This document shows, in pieces, positions 1 through 9,990 of a stretch of DNA of 64,000 nt. The DNA lies in the NCBI GenBank assembly GCA_027922465.2, contig BQMF02000269.1, positions 547,700 through 611,699 on the forward strand, written 5' to 3'. Origin of the DNA: Turritopsis dohrnii. Lineage: Eukaryota; Cnidaria; Hydrozoa; Anthoathecata; Oceaniidae. Both the position numbers and the translations under genes were made by a program. Every line of letters begins with the position of its first letter. Within the stretch, counting starts at the first letter, position 1. The notes under the pieces were generated by a model, which was not told the DNA's origin, did no database searches, and saw nothing but the letters and a program-made list of their open reading frames with translations.

Positions 1-649
1 AATAAAGCTGTAGAGACGTGGTGCAAGTGTGGAGGCAATTGCATCGCAATAAAAACTGAAGAGGAGTGCATTTGCTGTCATGAACTTGATTCATGTTTAG
101 CTGTTTTTGGTTTACATGGTACGTTAAGTAACAACCAATATTCATTAACATAAAACACTATGGTAACGTAAATAATAATAACAAAAATAATAAATTACGT
201 AATTACATAATAAATTCTTATCCAACTGTGCTTCTACCTTAGGAAAAGATTGCGTCACGGCACACCAACATTTTTATAGCATTGTGCTTTTGAAACCAAA
301 TCTTTATACAGCCCTTATTGGTCTTCGAGATCGAGAAAGTTGTCAGTTGCCCAAACGTGATAGTGTACCAAACAGGTGAAACGATATGTTTCAAATTTTC
401 GATCGACTAAAATGTTATTTGGACTAAATAATGCCTTTTTTCAACCCTAGAACGTACCGATATGCCGCCTATAGGCAGTTTACATGGTGGGCCCACAATT
501 GCCTAGGTCGAAATATACGACGAGTAATTCCAGCCTGCGTGGTCAATCGCATCCGATCTGAATTTCCGGAAACTGGCGGTCGTTATGCTGGGTTTAAGTC
601 GGGTAGCGAAGTTGATGAAATGGAACTGACATGGGTTTACGAAAATTAA
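1..649 (+). pseudogene. P2X7 C-terminal-domain-like gene, partial at window start
   Basis: By comparison with the complete copy at 51442-52225, the exons here are about 1-118, 243-375 and 451-649, with GT/AG junctions. The first visible residues include WCKCGGNC and EEECICCHELDSC, the cysteine-rich zinc-binding start of the P2X7 intracellular (ballast) domain. Exon 3 gives YRYAAYRQFTWWAHNCLGR and RRVIPACVVNRIRSEFP, the conserved core of that domain family. No ion-channel part is present, so this is not a P2X receptor. The stop is TAA at 647-649. The missing start lies outside the window, so the gene may be complete upstream. I label it partial, not proven dead. Confidence 0.85.
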
Positions 650-728
650 ATTTGTTTTTTCCGCCCACCGACACCCGCACACTTTCGATTTCGTGGCGCA
701 AATCCTTGTTCATATTTACATATTACAA

Positions 729-1384
729 TTATAATGTTTTATTTAAACGAGTATACTTTATACTGTTTTCAACAATTATTTCTCTTTCAGGACGATCTGC
801 TGGTCGAACAGTTTCCATTCGTTGTTTCAGTTGTCGGTTTCTTTGTGACGATTTTTTCCTATCCACTGCCCTGAAATATGCATTCTCAGCAATATCCTTC
901 ATAAACTTGTAGCTTTTAGCCTTTTTCACTTTCGTCGCCGTAAATTTTTTCGTTCGTTTGTCCCAAGCTATTTTGAAGCGCGGAACTATTTTTCCCTCTT
1001 TCAACGTTGTTGCCTGACAAGAAAAAACGTAATAGAAAATTTAATAAATCACGACAAGCTATGCAAATATAGGAGGAATTAATAGAAGGAATTAATATCA
1101 GATTTTAGATGTGTCTTACTTGTTCACGATTGACGTTTAAGTTATGATCTAAAATTGCAATTTTAGTCGAAGCTATCATCTTCTCTTTCTCGTAAAACGA
1201 ACTTTTGGGAAGGTACCGAATTTTTAGGGCGTGAAATATTTCTAATGCTGATGTAGAAGCATTTTGACTCATCTTGCTCATGTCTTTGACAAGCTGCGAT
1301 TGAAGCAAAACTTGCTTCATAGCGTTATGAGCAGGGCTTCCCATCTTCATCCAATTTCTTGAAGCCTCTTCTTCAGTTGTGTAC
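729..1384 (-). pseudogene. 3' exons of Kolobok-type transposase (truncated copy)
   Basis: Two minus-strand exons are visible: about 1384-1105 and 1012-729. The first encodes WMKMGSPAHNAMKQVL followed by EIFHALKIRYLPKSSF and LDHNLNVNREQ, the conserved C-terminal block of THAP/Kolobok-type transposases. The second is a lysine/arginine-rich tail ending NSIKYTRLNKTL. The intron between them has the expected GT/AG signals on the minus strand. All upstream exons, including the THAP domain and both catalytic aspartates, are absent because homology ends at 1384. The remnant cannot make an active transposase. It differs from its sister at 52305-52960 by a single residue change in the tail exon. Confidence 0.85.
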
Positions 1385-2461
1385 CACGAACTCTTATTAA
1401 GTTATGCCTTTTGAACGGCAGGTGGAGTGTAAAATCCAACCATGTTTTTAGTCTCAATTACAAAAATCATGATCCCCAAAGAAACGTTCTTCTTATAAAA
1501 AGTACTTTAAATTGGACGAATTCTTAGGGTGTGTTCTGTAGTTTCATTTATTTTAAAGATTTCCTGCTATACAATCAGTAAAAAGTATACGATTTTGATT
1601 TGTCCCTGTAAATATTTGGCTGTAATGTTTGTTAAATCTTGCCTTGATTGCATTTCTTTAGCAAAATTAATGACTTTTTTAATGACCGTTTTCACTATTG
1701 CATTTTTGTCTTTTAAATTTTTTTTTTAAAAAAATGTTGAATGTAGTCGGAAAGGAACATAGTGAATCAGGACTTACATACAAAGTCGCTTTAATTTTTG
1801 TTTGGTAAGGAACTTTGTATAGTTCGGTATTGCAAACTTTTTTAAAAGTGCTTTTATTATCTGTTCCCAAGAAGCAAATGTCAAACTAGATTCTGGGTAA
1901 GCTCAAGCAGTAAAGCAAAGAACGACTTAAGGGCTTCTTGGTAACGTAACGCAACGACTTTAAGAAACATAATATTTGCGAAACCCATAGCATTCAACAG
2001 AGAAAATTCCAATGTAGGCACGTTTAATAATCATTGCGAGTGGCAACCCTTCCGCAGCAATGTCAAACTTCCATCCTTTTGTGATAAGAGAGTTACCTGA
2101 TACTGTCATTTCCTCCAAAAACAAAGTCATATGGGCCTAAAGAAAATGGCTAATCTACTGAAATTCCATACCATTTTAATTCATTTTAATTTTTTTAAAT
2201 TTAGTTCCGTGATGAAATGGTTATTATTATATGTTTTTATGATTTTTTGCTACACATGTCTGCCAACCATCATTTTAGCCACATTAAGTGTTTTTTTCAC
2301 TAAAAAAATTATTTTTTGTATCCTAGATGCCTGTGGAGAAACATGTATTTGCGAAACCCATATCATTCAACGGAGAAAGTTTCATTATAGGTACGTTTAA
2401 TAATCTGTCTGCCGAGAAAGCTCAACGAGACAGTTGCAGCAAATGAACTTAATCAGCATGT
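1385..2461. other. No recognisable gene; AT-rich spacer
   Basis: No reading frame here has a recognisable domain. The only structure I see is a pair of similar direct repeats of about 67 bp, listed separately. Short frames such as 2131-2400 are rich in Phe, Leu and Ile with no motif, as expected of translated AT-rich DNA. Confidence 0.5.
1964..2405. repeat. Direct repeat pair of about 67 bp
   Basis: Positions 1964-2032 and 2338-2405 share an almost collinear sequence. It runs from a GAAACAT start through a GCGAAACCCAT core to an ACGTTTAATAATC end, with roughly nine differences. The copies have the same orientation and are about 370 bp apart. They could be internal repeats of an unrecognised element or a degraded tandem duplication. 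Confidence 0.6.
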
Positions 2462-3784
2462 CTACCACCACAAACTCCTCAGTAACCACCAATGGGGTTT
2501 TCGCAAGGGTAGGTGCTTTACGCTATTATAACTCACCAAAAGATGGTCGCAACTACTGGAGAGAAAAATGTTTATCGGAACCTTGCTGATAGATTTTAAG
2601 AAAGCGTTTGATAGTGTGTGCCATGACACTTTGCTAAAGAAGATGGAAGCAATTGGAATTTCCGGAGGTATGTTCACATGTTCACATGGTGCAAAAATTA
2701 CTTGAGTGTTCTGAACTTGAACCTTTTGAGCAAGGGGTACCTCAAGGGTCTTTCTTGGGCCCAAGATATTACTCATACCACGCGAATGATCTTCCCTACG
2801 TTGCAAAATGTAATGGCGAATCGGAACCTGAGGGAGATGAGCTTGAGATGTTTGCTGATGATACATCAGATTCATGCTATGCAAAAACAATAGATCAACT
2901 TACAGGTATCTTGCAACAACAATCTAACAACCTCCACGAGTGGTTAAAGCTGAATCGAATGAACATACATGCAGATAAAACGAAAATACAATTCATTGAT
3001 GCAATACAACAGATAACAATGAACCATATACCTCTAGATATAGTTGAAAGCCATAAAGTATTGGGAGTTAAAATCGACAGCCACTTATAATGCCGCCATC
3101 AAACTGAAAGAAGTTCAATTCGAAAGTGAAAATGCTAAAGAATATGTTATCACTAAACTCTAACATCTTGAGCCAATTCTATCACAAAGCTATCATTCCG
3201 TCAGTTGTATATAATGTATCCGTGTGGGGAAACGAAAGGAGTTTAGAAAACCTTGATAGCAAACATGTACAGTGGCCTATATGTGACATTCTCAAAAATA
3301 AAAAAATGTAACATGCAGCAGTGCCTCCCGTCTAGATCATCATAAAGAGTGCCAATCAATGGTTACCAATCAATCAATGGTTACCAATTAATGGTTGTTC
3401 CTATCCTGACATATGGTACGTTAAAATTACTAACACTAATGAAAAAAGGTTACAATCTTTCCATCAACGAGCAGTGCGCATAATAAATGATAAAGATGTG
3501 ACCCTACCAACAATTACGAGAATAAAGGAGATGGGAGCATGCACTTTAGTGAGACAGTGTCTGGATAACAATGTATATGAAGATTTTCAAGATTATTTTC
3601 AGCTAGTGAACTCCAACATAAATACTAGGAACAACAATTGTTTGATAAGATTGCCAGTATTCAAAAAAAGAATATTCACGTGGTGCGTTTGCGTACATTG
3701 GAGCCAAATCGTATAACAACTTGGCCCTTGATGTACGGAAAACGCCAAATTTTAAAGAATTTGTTAGTCTATTGGAAATGTGAT
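2462..3784 (+). pseudogene. LINE reverse transcriptase fragment
   Basis: The broken frames read, in order: WGFRKGRC; LLIDFKKAFDSVCHDTLL (RT palm motif A); QGVPQGSFLGP (motif B region); MFADDT (catalytic YADD-type motif C); EWLKLNRMNIHADKTK; and KVLGVKIDSHL. The C-terminal tail of a CR1/L2-type LINE ORF2 follows at 3126-3716. Several frameshifts and stops interrupt it, and the endonuclease and N-terminal RT are missing, so it is a 5'-truncated dead copy. It is followed by a matching LINE 3' end at 3972-4080. The class is firm from the motifs; the clade is an inference. Confidence 0.88.
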
Positions 3785-3971
3785 TTTTGATTTGCCTATG
3801 TCTTTTATTCAGTTCAAGTCTGGTTATCCAAGCTTATCCACACATGTTTTAACCCTCTTCATTTTGTTTGCTTTTACTGTGTTTTCCTTATACTTGTTTA
3901 CAAATGTTTTTTATATAAATATGTATTATAATATTTTTAATTCTCAAATATGATATGTATATATTTTTTAA

Positions 3972-4041
3972 CAGGCCCTCCACTGATAGCAGTTTCTATT
4001 ATAAAATTGTAGGTACTCAGCCTGTATAAATATGTCATTAA

Positions 4042-4080
<39 letters not shown>
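3972..4080 (+). repeat. LINE 3' terminus with ATAA tandem tail
   Basis: The 3' untranslated end has a TGATAGCAGT block and a CCTGTATAAATAT block, then about ten units of ATAA. The same two blocks and a similar tail occur at 26072-26187 (plus) and 47956-48046 (minus). They mark one family of LINE 3' ends, probably the sequence recognised by the RT. Confidence 0.8.
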
Positions 4081-4084
4081 GCAT

Positions 4085-4427
4085 ACGTTTTTGCTTCATG
4101 GATGTTATACAAAAAGAATTTGACGAAACTCATAGACTTTTGAACAATCACCGAATAAGATATAATTGAATTTCTGAATGTCCTGCTGGTCGTCCCGACA
4201 TTTTGCTCCGGAAACGGTCAAGGGTAGAGATGGAGGTTTGATGATTTCTCATGCAGATATCAATGCAGCAAAAGATCAATGTAAAAGGCCATTATAGTTT
4301 GGGTGTAAAGAGGAATTTCTACATTTGGCTGCTATGATAATGCAAGACAATGGGATGCGTGTTCCGGAAACAGTCGATGATGTAAGAACATTGTATGATC
4401 TAATACTGGAAGACATTGATAACTAAC
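4085..4427 (+). pseudogene. C-terminal remnant of an integrase-like transposase
   Basis: Two frames joined by a shift read FDETHRLLNNHRIRYN, a stop, then ISECPAGRPDIL, then GLMISHADINAAKDQC and EEFLHLAAMIMQDNGMRVPETVDDV, ending near 4425. The pattern of a tryptophan-poor helix, an 'N-H-R-I-R' block and 'E-C-P-G-G-R-P-D' is what I associate with the C-terminal half of invertebrate TE-encoded integrase-core proteins that recur as uncharacterised genes. The catalytic residues lie upstream and are absent. The region follows directly on the ATAA tail of the LINE, so that LINE may have landed in this gene. The assignment is from memory of the family pattern and is moderate. Confidence 0.45.
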
Positions 4428-4675
4428 TGCGATAGCTGCTGTACTACCTTAATTGAAACCGTTTGTTTAGAATTGTTTTTTACTTAAATTATGTTTAAAT
4501 ACGGAAATGTGATTAAAGTTTGACTTCTCATGTTCATGTACTCAATAAGACTTTTCATATAGCGATTATTTTTGGTTAATTACAAATGTAGTCACGATGT
4601 TATTTTGTAGTTTTGTGCAGAACTTTCTTGCCCTCGCCCCAAATTCCCAAACATTTCACAAAATCAACTTTATTT

Positions 4676-5292
4676 TTAGTGTCCGGAGGTAGATTCGATG
4701 AACCTGTGATAAAGGGCACAAAGACTAAAAGCTCTACTTAGTGCAGCTTCTAATGTAGTAATATACCCATGAAACAATTTTTTTGCTCTTGAGCTTTTTT
4801 CTTCAACTTGTATACAATTTATCAATGACTCACTTGTAGGGATGAGAGTGCAGTATAGTCCATCAATCATGCGTGAACTGACTTCATTCCAAAATGGACC
4901 CATACGAGTAACAATGGCCTTCATCGAATAAATGGCGTTTTCCATCAAAGCGAAGTTTCCAGCTTTTTCACAGAGCATGTTGACATTTTGGGCTGTTGGC
5001 ATTTCATAAACCATGTACTCAGAAAGCACTTCCATCACCCCTTGTTGATGCTTTTCTATTCATCCATCCAAGACCAAACTTTCTGAACTGAATAGAATTT
5101 CCTTTTTGTAGTTACTTTTGAGCCTTTCCTGCGTTCAACTCCAGATGTCTTTATGAAATTAATGAGTTCCTCTTCATTTACTTGACTTTTCTCACTGCAC
5201 AAAGATTTTAAGGTCACTATGTCTCCTTTTCGAACCTGACCTAGTTCTACTCGGTCATCTTTTTTTGCATGACAAATTGCAGATCTGTCCAT
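4676..5292 (-). other. Two adjacent minus-strand reading frames, unknown protein
   Basis: Frames at 5292-5056 and 5038-4676 lie end to end on the minus strand and could be one gene broken by a stop near 5050. The first is charged (MDRSAICHAKKDDRVELGQV). The second is helical-looking, with MLCEKAGNFALMENAIYSMK and few low-complexity runs. I recognise no domain. The composition and the 120-codon open stretch are more gene-like than the surroundings. It lies just upstream of a Helitron-type 3' end at 5321, so it could be captured cargo or a TE fragment. Function unknown. Confidence 0.35.
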
Positions 5293-5320
5293 CTTAAATC
5301 AATTTGACTAATAATAAATA

Positions 5321-5420
5321 CTAGCCATGAAGGCGGCGGCGCTTGCCACCCATGTTCAGTATGCATTGTGTTGCAGAATTTAACTGGTGTAAAAGTTTCT
5401 TTTCAGACATTAATTTTTGA
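5321..5420 (-). mobile_element. Helitron-type 3' terminus (minus strand)
   Basis: On the minus strand the sequence ends GGGTGGCAAGCGCCGCCGCC, a short hairpin arm, then CTAG at 5324-5321 followed by T. This fits Helitron 3' ends (hairpin then CTRR before T). The preceding block, 'acaatgcatactgaacatggg', is shared with the 3' ends at about 6065 (minus) and 39694 (plus). The 5' end could not be located. Confidence 0.65.
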
Positions 5421-5539
5421 AACAGAAACAAATAGCAACATGGCTCAGAATATATATTTATTCCCGAAAGAGAAGTAACATTAATGTAAAAAAAGGCAAT
5501 ATATAACACAGATCTGTTTACCCAGACATACAAAACCAA

Positions 5540-6060
5540 ACATTACAAAATGTTAATTCAAAACAAATTGATACCTTCCAACTTTTTCTTTTGCTCCAAA
5601 GTTACTACTGGACTGCAATCACTAATACTTAATTTTGAAATGATGTATAGTCTGTTCTTCCCAAAACCATCAACGTCATGATTAAAACCATGAGTTTCAT
5701 TTCTTTATGCTTTTTTTATTATTACCTAAAAAATTAATACTTAAATTGTAATACCGAAAACCTAATCATGCTATAAGTTTAATGAAATAAACAACAACAA
5801 AAAAGTTAAAATTAAATTCAAGTACCCATTTATCCTAAAAACAATAACTAAAAACAAAAATTTACCCAGAAGATAAAAAGTCACACATAAAATCATAATG
5901 CCAAACTTATATATATACCCAGGTACGTTAATGATAACACCATAACACAACATAATGCATAAACATGATAAAATGTAAACTTAAGAAAAATCCATCCAGC
6001 TTTTCTTCGGGAAAACAACTGCGATAATCAAAACTAATTTTTTGGAAATCGGCAACCAAT
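5540..6060. other. No recognisable gene between two Helitron ends
   Basis: AT-rich sequence with only Phe/Leu-rich short frames (for example 5953-5771, minus). It probably belongs to the bodies of the two minus-strand Helitron-like elements whose 3' ends flank it. Confidence 0.4.
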
Positions 6061-6064
6061 CCAA

Positions 6065-6240
6065 ACACCCAGGCAGCGTTGTTCGCCACCCATGTTCAGT
6101 ATGCGTTGTGTCGCAGAATTCTTTAACCCGGGTAAACAATTTTTAATGGTTTCAATCAAATGTGAGCTGAATCGCAGAAAACCTTAATAAAATAAATTTC
6201 CCCTGTAAAGAACCAAAGATCAAAATAATTAAAAAGCAAA
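6065..6240 (-). mobile_element. Second Helitron-type 3' end (degraded)
   Basis: Read on the minus strand, this matches 39530-39690 closely. It shares the block around 'gatctttggttct', the line 'tttacccgggttaaagaattctgcgacac', and the GGGTGGCGAACAACGC terminal block. The last bases read GTTTGG, not CTAG, so the exact terminus is mutated or lost. It shows that the shared segment is a dispersed repeat with at least 150 bp of conserved 3' sequence. Confidence 0.6.
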
Positions 6241-6428
6241 ATCATAAGCATAGACGGTAGAAAATCAAAAGATTAAAATTTGAGAGAAGCTTTTCGTAAA
6301 AACTATTTACATCTTCAGTCTCCTATGTACAACTAAATTCATAACGATAAAGTCAAACTACTTATAACTTTGAACATCATACATATTCGACTTGGGAATA
6401 CTTTTAAGTACACGATTAATTACGTAAC

Positions 6429-6959
6429 TTAATTAATCCCATTGCGAAAAAGTGACAATGATTGGTGATCAACTTGGTCATTTAATTCCGGTTTGCGTAA
6501 AGTAATAAAGAATGGCTCGAAAATTTTTCTTTTGCGGAAGTGAGAAGGCACAGAAGACAAAATTTTCCAAGTAAACTTATGACTACTAAATTCCTGTAAA
6601 TGTTTTGAAGGTTCAGACTTTCCCTTCTTGTCTTCGTGTTCAGACCATCGAATAGCACAGTTTCGTTCAGTTTCACCAATATAGGTTTTTCCGCAGGAGC
6701 ACGTTCCTTCATAAATTACACATGATTTATGAGCAATTTTGTCCTTGAGTGGAAATAATGATCTAATATTGCGTGTTGACCAAATAACAACAAAACAACA
6801 TTTCCCTTTTGTAAAGAATTCAAGTCTTTCGATAAACTTTTTGACATCAGATTCGTTACTGGGACAGTAAGGTAGTTTATCAATATATATAAGGTTTGCG
6901 GAGTGGGTGCGTGGAATCACCCGTTCGCCAGCGAAAATATCGAATGCGTGAAAGCCGGG
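6429..6959 (-). pseudogene. Penelope-like element, GIY-YIG endonuclease domain
   Basis: The minus-strand frame ends at 6429. It starts in KLPYCPSNESDVKKFIERLE, the linker typical of Penelope-like elements. It then has FPLKDKIAHKSCVIYEGTCS, CGKTYIGETERNCAIRWSEH and a basic tail with FRKRKIFEPFFI. The Y-x-G...YIG pair, the following arginine and the Cys residues between them are hallmarks of the GIY-YIG nuclease that Penelope elements use to nick target DNA. The RT part lies at 9588-9881, 2.7 kb upstream on the same strand, so the element was split by an insertion. The coding part shown here has no stop. Confidence 0.85.
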
Positions 6960-7227
6960 TTGGAAAAATACTTTAGGTTACTTTTTTTGGAAAATACGAT
7001 CTACGATGCACGTGTTGTCACGAATCTACGAAGCACGTGTTTCTTTATTGCTAAAATAGTTTGTTTATTCTTTTTATTATTGTCAAAATAGTTTCTTTAT
7101 TTCTTCGTTCGCTTATAATATTTTACGTTGAAAAAAACAACAACTTTTAAATGAACAAAAATGATTGAATATTAATAATAGGGGGGTTGGAATAAAGATG
7201 TCCCGGGTGGAAAAAAAATGAAAAAAT

Positions 7228-7271
7228 GTGTGTGGGGGGGGGGGGGGGGGTGGGGGGGGGGGGGGGGGGGG
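7228..7271 (+). repeat. Poly-G run (about 40 G)
   Basis: A GTGTG start leads into about 18 G, one T, then about 19 G. It is the only such run in an AT-rich window. The opposite strand would read as a run of prolines, but no gene supports that. The length is liable to sequencing or assembly error. Confidence 0.9.
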
Positions 7272-7439
7272 ACGATTATTCGGGACTCGAGAGTACGCAT
7301 CCATGACTGAAAAGGGCGCTATCATCCATAACTGAAAGGGCGCTATTTCCTTGGGATAAGGAATATGCAAGAATATTATGTAATTTTTGTTAGTTTTCTT
7401 GAAATGTATCCTAGTTATATTGCGATTCAAAGAACTTAT

Positions 7440-9210
7440 TACTTTAAATGTCAAAATACCAAACTGTGCTCCCTTGCCTCGTTTTGATGTGGTAATTTGT
7501 TGAAAATTATCAAAAATTGGCCCATTAGCAATTTTCAGTTATGAAAAACTTAATATCAAGTAATGTCACAATATAAAATCTCAAGTCAGGTTTGATAGTC
7601 TGATAATGTGTATTCAAGGATTTGGTCAATGTGGGATGGAGATAGAAAAGAGAAGGAAAACAAAATGCTTTATGAATCAATAATTTCCAGTTCTTTTATG
7701 CATAAGTACAGATTTAAAAAATTTCTGACACTCATAGTGACAAGTTGAGCATGAATAAAGATGGCCTATTCTTAAATAAATAGCTTTTTCAAAGCATAAA
7801 GAAGCACTAGGAAGTAAAACCAACAAGAAATACATAAAGCATCTTCTAAACTTTGGTAAAATGTTCAGGTAACTTAACCCAGATAATCACCAACATCCGG
7901 TTTTATGTTGCAATGTCAATCAACAAAATTCAATTTACATAAAAGATTCTTGAATCCATCACATGTTCCTTTCAAATGAACGATAAAAAACATTTTGAAT
8001 GTCTCTAACTACATGCTGGAAATGCCAGACACGTCACATTTGTTACTCCTGTCTTGGTTCAGCAGTTCCATTGTTTCAAGTACATATACCAGATGTTCCA
8101 CGACCATATAATAGTGATTCGTCTTGATTCATAAATTGATATCAATTACTCTTGATAATGCCTTATAATACACCTGAAATAGTAAAACCAACCAACAAAT
8201 TATTAAGAGCATAAATTTTCCATTCACAATACTGAAAGTAAGTAAAATCATTTATATTTCACATATATTTAATTATATATGTTATTATAATTATTACGTA
8301 ACTATAATTATATTTTTAACATGTATATATAACTGATTTGTTTCTTAGCTCTTCTTCATTGTCGTTTATTTTTAATTATCTTATCCAATCAAAGAATTTG
8401 TAAGCTGTATATATAACTATTTTACCTTCAGTTATTTTTCTCAAAGTTATTAAGTTTCACCCAGACATACGTACTAAATGTAAATACTACAACAGAGTTG
8501 ACTAGAATTCAAAATCATAGAATATTTTTCAGTATAGATGGATAAAATATTGTCTATATACATTTTTTGTTGTTAAGCAGTCTAATTTGATAACACTGTA
8601 CTATTTTAAATAGACAAATTCCATGATGATGTTTACTATTTTGATGTCTCATTAATTCAGACATTAGAAATTATCAAAGCCATTTTTTTCTTCACACACT
8701 TACCACTACTACATTCTCTCTCTCAGCATGAAGTTACATACGAAACATGGAAATCATTTCCCATGGACAATAATAAGCTTGCAATAAGAATTCAAAATGG
8801 GTAAATCTCTTAAAGGACCTATTATGAATAAAATTTTGTGGGGCAACAAATGGTGTCACTGCGCAATAAGAAGCGAACAAACAAAAACATCATACATTAA
8901 ATTTTAGCATCATCATTTGGACTTTTGTCTTGTTATGTTTATGTGTTGTGTGTGGTAATAAAAACAGTAAAGTGGATCAAAATACAACATCAAGTTGAAT
9001 AAACATTGCTTAAAGATAGTAGTAAAAGGAATGGAGAAGAAATAACAGTTTTTCTTTTTCCTCCATCCCTCTATCAAGTCTCCTCCTCAGAGCTCAGATT
9101 ACACAGCTTGTGAGATAGATGCACAACAACATTCAGAAGCTTTGATCTGAATTTAAATTTTCAAAAGTATTAACAAGCAATATTCTCATCTATAAATGTT
9201 CAACTTACAA
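7440..9210. other. No gene seen; interior of the insertion in Penelope
   Basis: About 1.8 kb with no substantial reading frame on either strand, AT-rich, with no clear tandem structure. It is consistent with the body of a non-autonomous element or old degraded repeats. Confidence 0.5.
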
Positions 9211-9587
9211 TGAATGTTATCGTAAAGGATAGGAGGTATATTCCCAGTTTCCCAATTTGAATTTCATAACAAACCTCAGAGCATTCAGAGCAGCATTCCC
9301 GAGGAAAAAATGTCTACTTGACTCTAAATGCAACCACTTTGGCCTGCCCGCTACCGTATAGATCGACAATTTTGCCCTAAGGCAATACACTGAACACTTT
9401 TGGACTTGATCAATCATATAAATATCTATATCACAATATGCGAAAATTAAAGGTAAGCGAGAAAATTTTGATTTTTGGTATGCACTGTAAGAAATTTCAG
9501 CGATTGACGGCAGCCGAACGCATCTCTCTGTTAGTATTTTGATGACAATATTTGATCTTGCCAAATGAGCTCCGTTCCGCTAAAAAG

Positions 9588-9881
9588 CTACACTCCGCAA
9601 AAAACAATTTTAGAACGATCCTCGAACAGCCAACCAGGAATCAAAGGGTCATTATCCGATTTGTTTGTGTAATCTCGAACAACAGAATTTATGAACCCTA
9701 ACAGAAAAGCAACTTCTAGAAACCGTTTAGTGATAGCATGAATTTCGGCATCTAAGTCTGATGAAATTTTCTCAGCGCGGTGTAATTCGCCATTAATTGC
9801 ATTCCGCTTGTATCGTTTAGGTACTTGGGAACACCAGAACGTAGGTAGCTTACCAGGTTTTCCATATACTGACGTGCTCAA
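9588..9881 (-). pseudogene. Penelope-like element, C-terminal reverse transcriptase
   Basis: The minus-strand frame reads STSVYGKPGKLPTFW, PKRYKRNAINGELHRAEKIS and VAFLLGFINSVVRDY, ending in PGWLFEDRSKIVF. This is the RT thumb/linker region of Penelope-like elements: a VYRKP-type start, an 'IPKRYKRN..NGELHRA' block and an 'F-x-NSV-x-R-D-F' block. The RT catalytic core upstream (higher coordinates) is missing, so the element is 5'-truncated near 9881. Downstream the frame runs into the 2.7-kb insertion, and the endonuclease continues at 6959. A G in VYGKP replaces the usual R. Confidence 0.8.
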
Positions 9882-9990
9882 TAGTCACTAGTCACTACGA
9901 TGGCTAACCAATCATAATCAGTCATTTTTATGCATATCTATGCAGTTTTTTGTACATACTGAGATTCCAGAAGTTTCATAATTTTTCAAC

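Larger units (their letters stand above)
1..1384. mobile_element. Truncated copy of the Kolobok-type P2X7C/THAP transposon
   Basis: This stretch aligns without gaps to 51577-52960, with a constant offset of 51576. I found only two base differences by eye (near 505-507 and 824). It carries the back part of the plus-strand P2X7 C-terminal-like gene and the last two recognised exons of the minus-strand transposase. The copy is cut on the left by the window edge. On the right it stops abruptly after position 1384, inside a transposase exon, where unrelated sequence begins. The near identity means recent transposition or recent segmental duplication. The missing right half shows a later deletion or an incomplete copy. 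Confidence 0.9.
6895..9601. mobile_element. 2.7-kb insertion splitting the Penelope element
   Basis: The ends form an 11-bp inverted pair: TTTGCGGAGTG at 6895-6905 and CACTCCGCAAA at 9591-9601. Both sit exactly where the Penelope reading frame breaks off and resumes (minus strand ...DRSKIVF / IYIDKLPYCPS...). I could not define a target duplication, because the junction runs into a T run. No transposase is visible inside. The interior has a long G run at 7228-7271 and long AT-rich stretches without genes. A minus-strand frame at 9564-9217 has no recognised domain. It is probably a non-autonomous DNA element; superfamily unknown. Confidence 0.5.

Noticed and set aside
631..912. Plus-strand 93-codon frame, repeated at 52207-52488
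   Set aside because: It lies opposite the last transposase exon (minus), which has recognisable homology and splice signals. The plus frame is a shadow.
7287..7345. Possible left piggyBac terminus, because of repeated GGGCGCTATC words
   Set aside because: The similarity to the right end is limited to GCGCTAT words. The order and the TTAA are missing, and it lies 2.6 kb from the transposase start.
7113..7454. Minus-strand frame with a run of prolines
   Set aside because: It is the translation of the poly-G run. No domain, and the frame exists only because of that low-complexity stretch.
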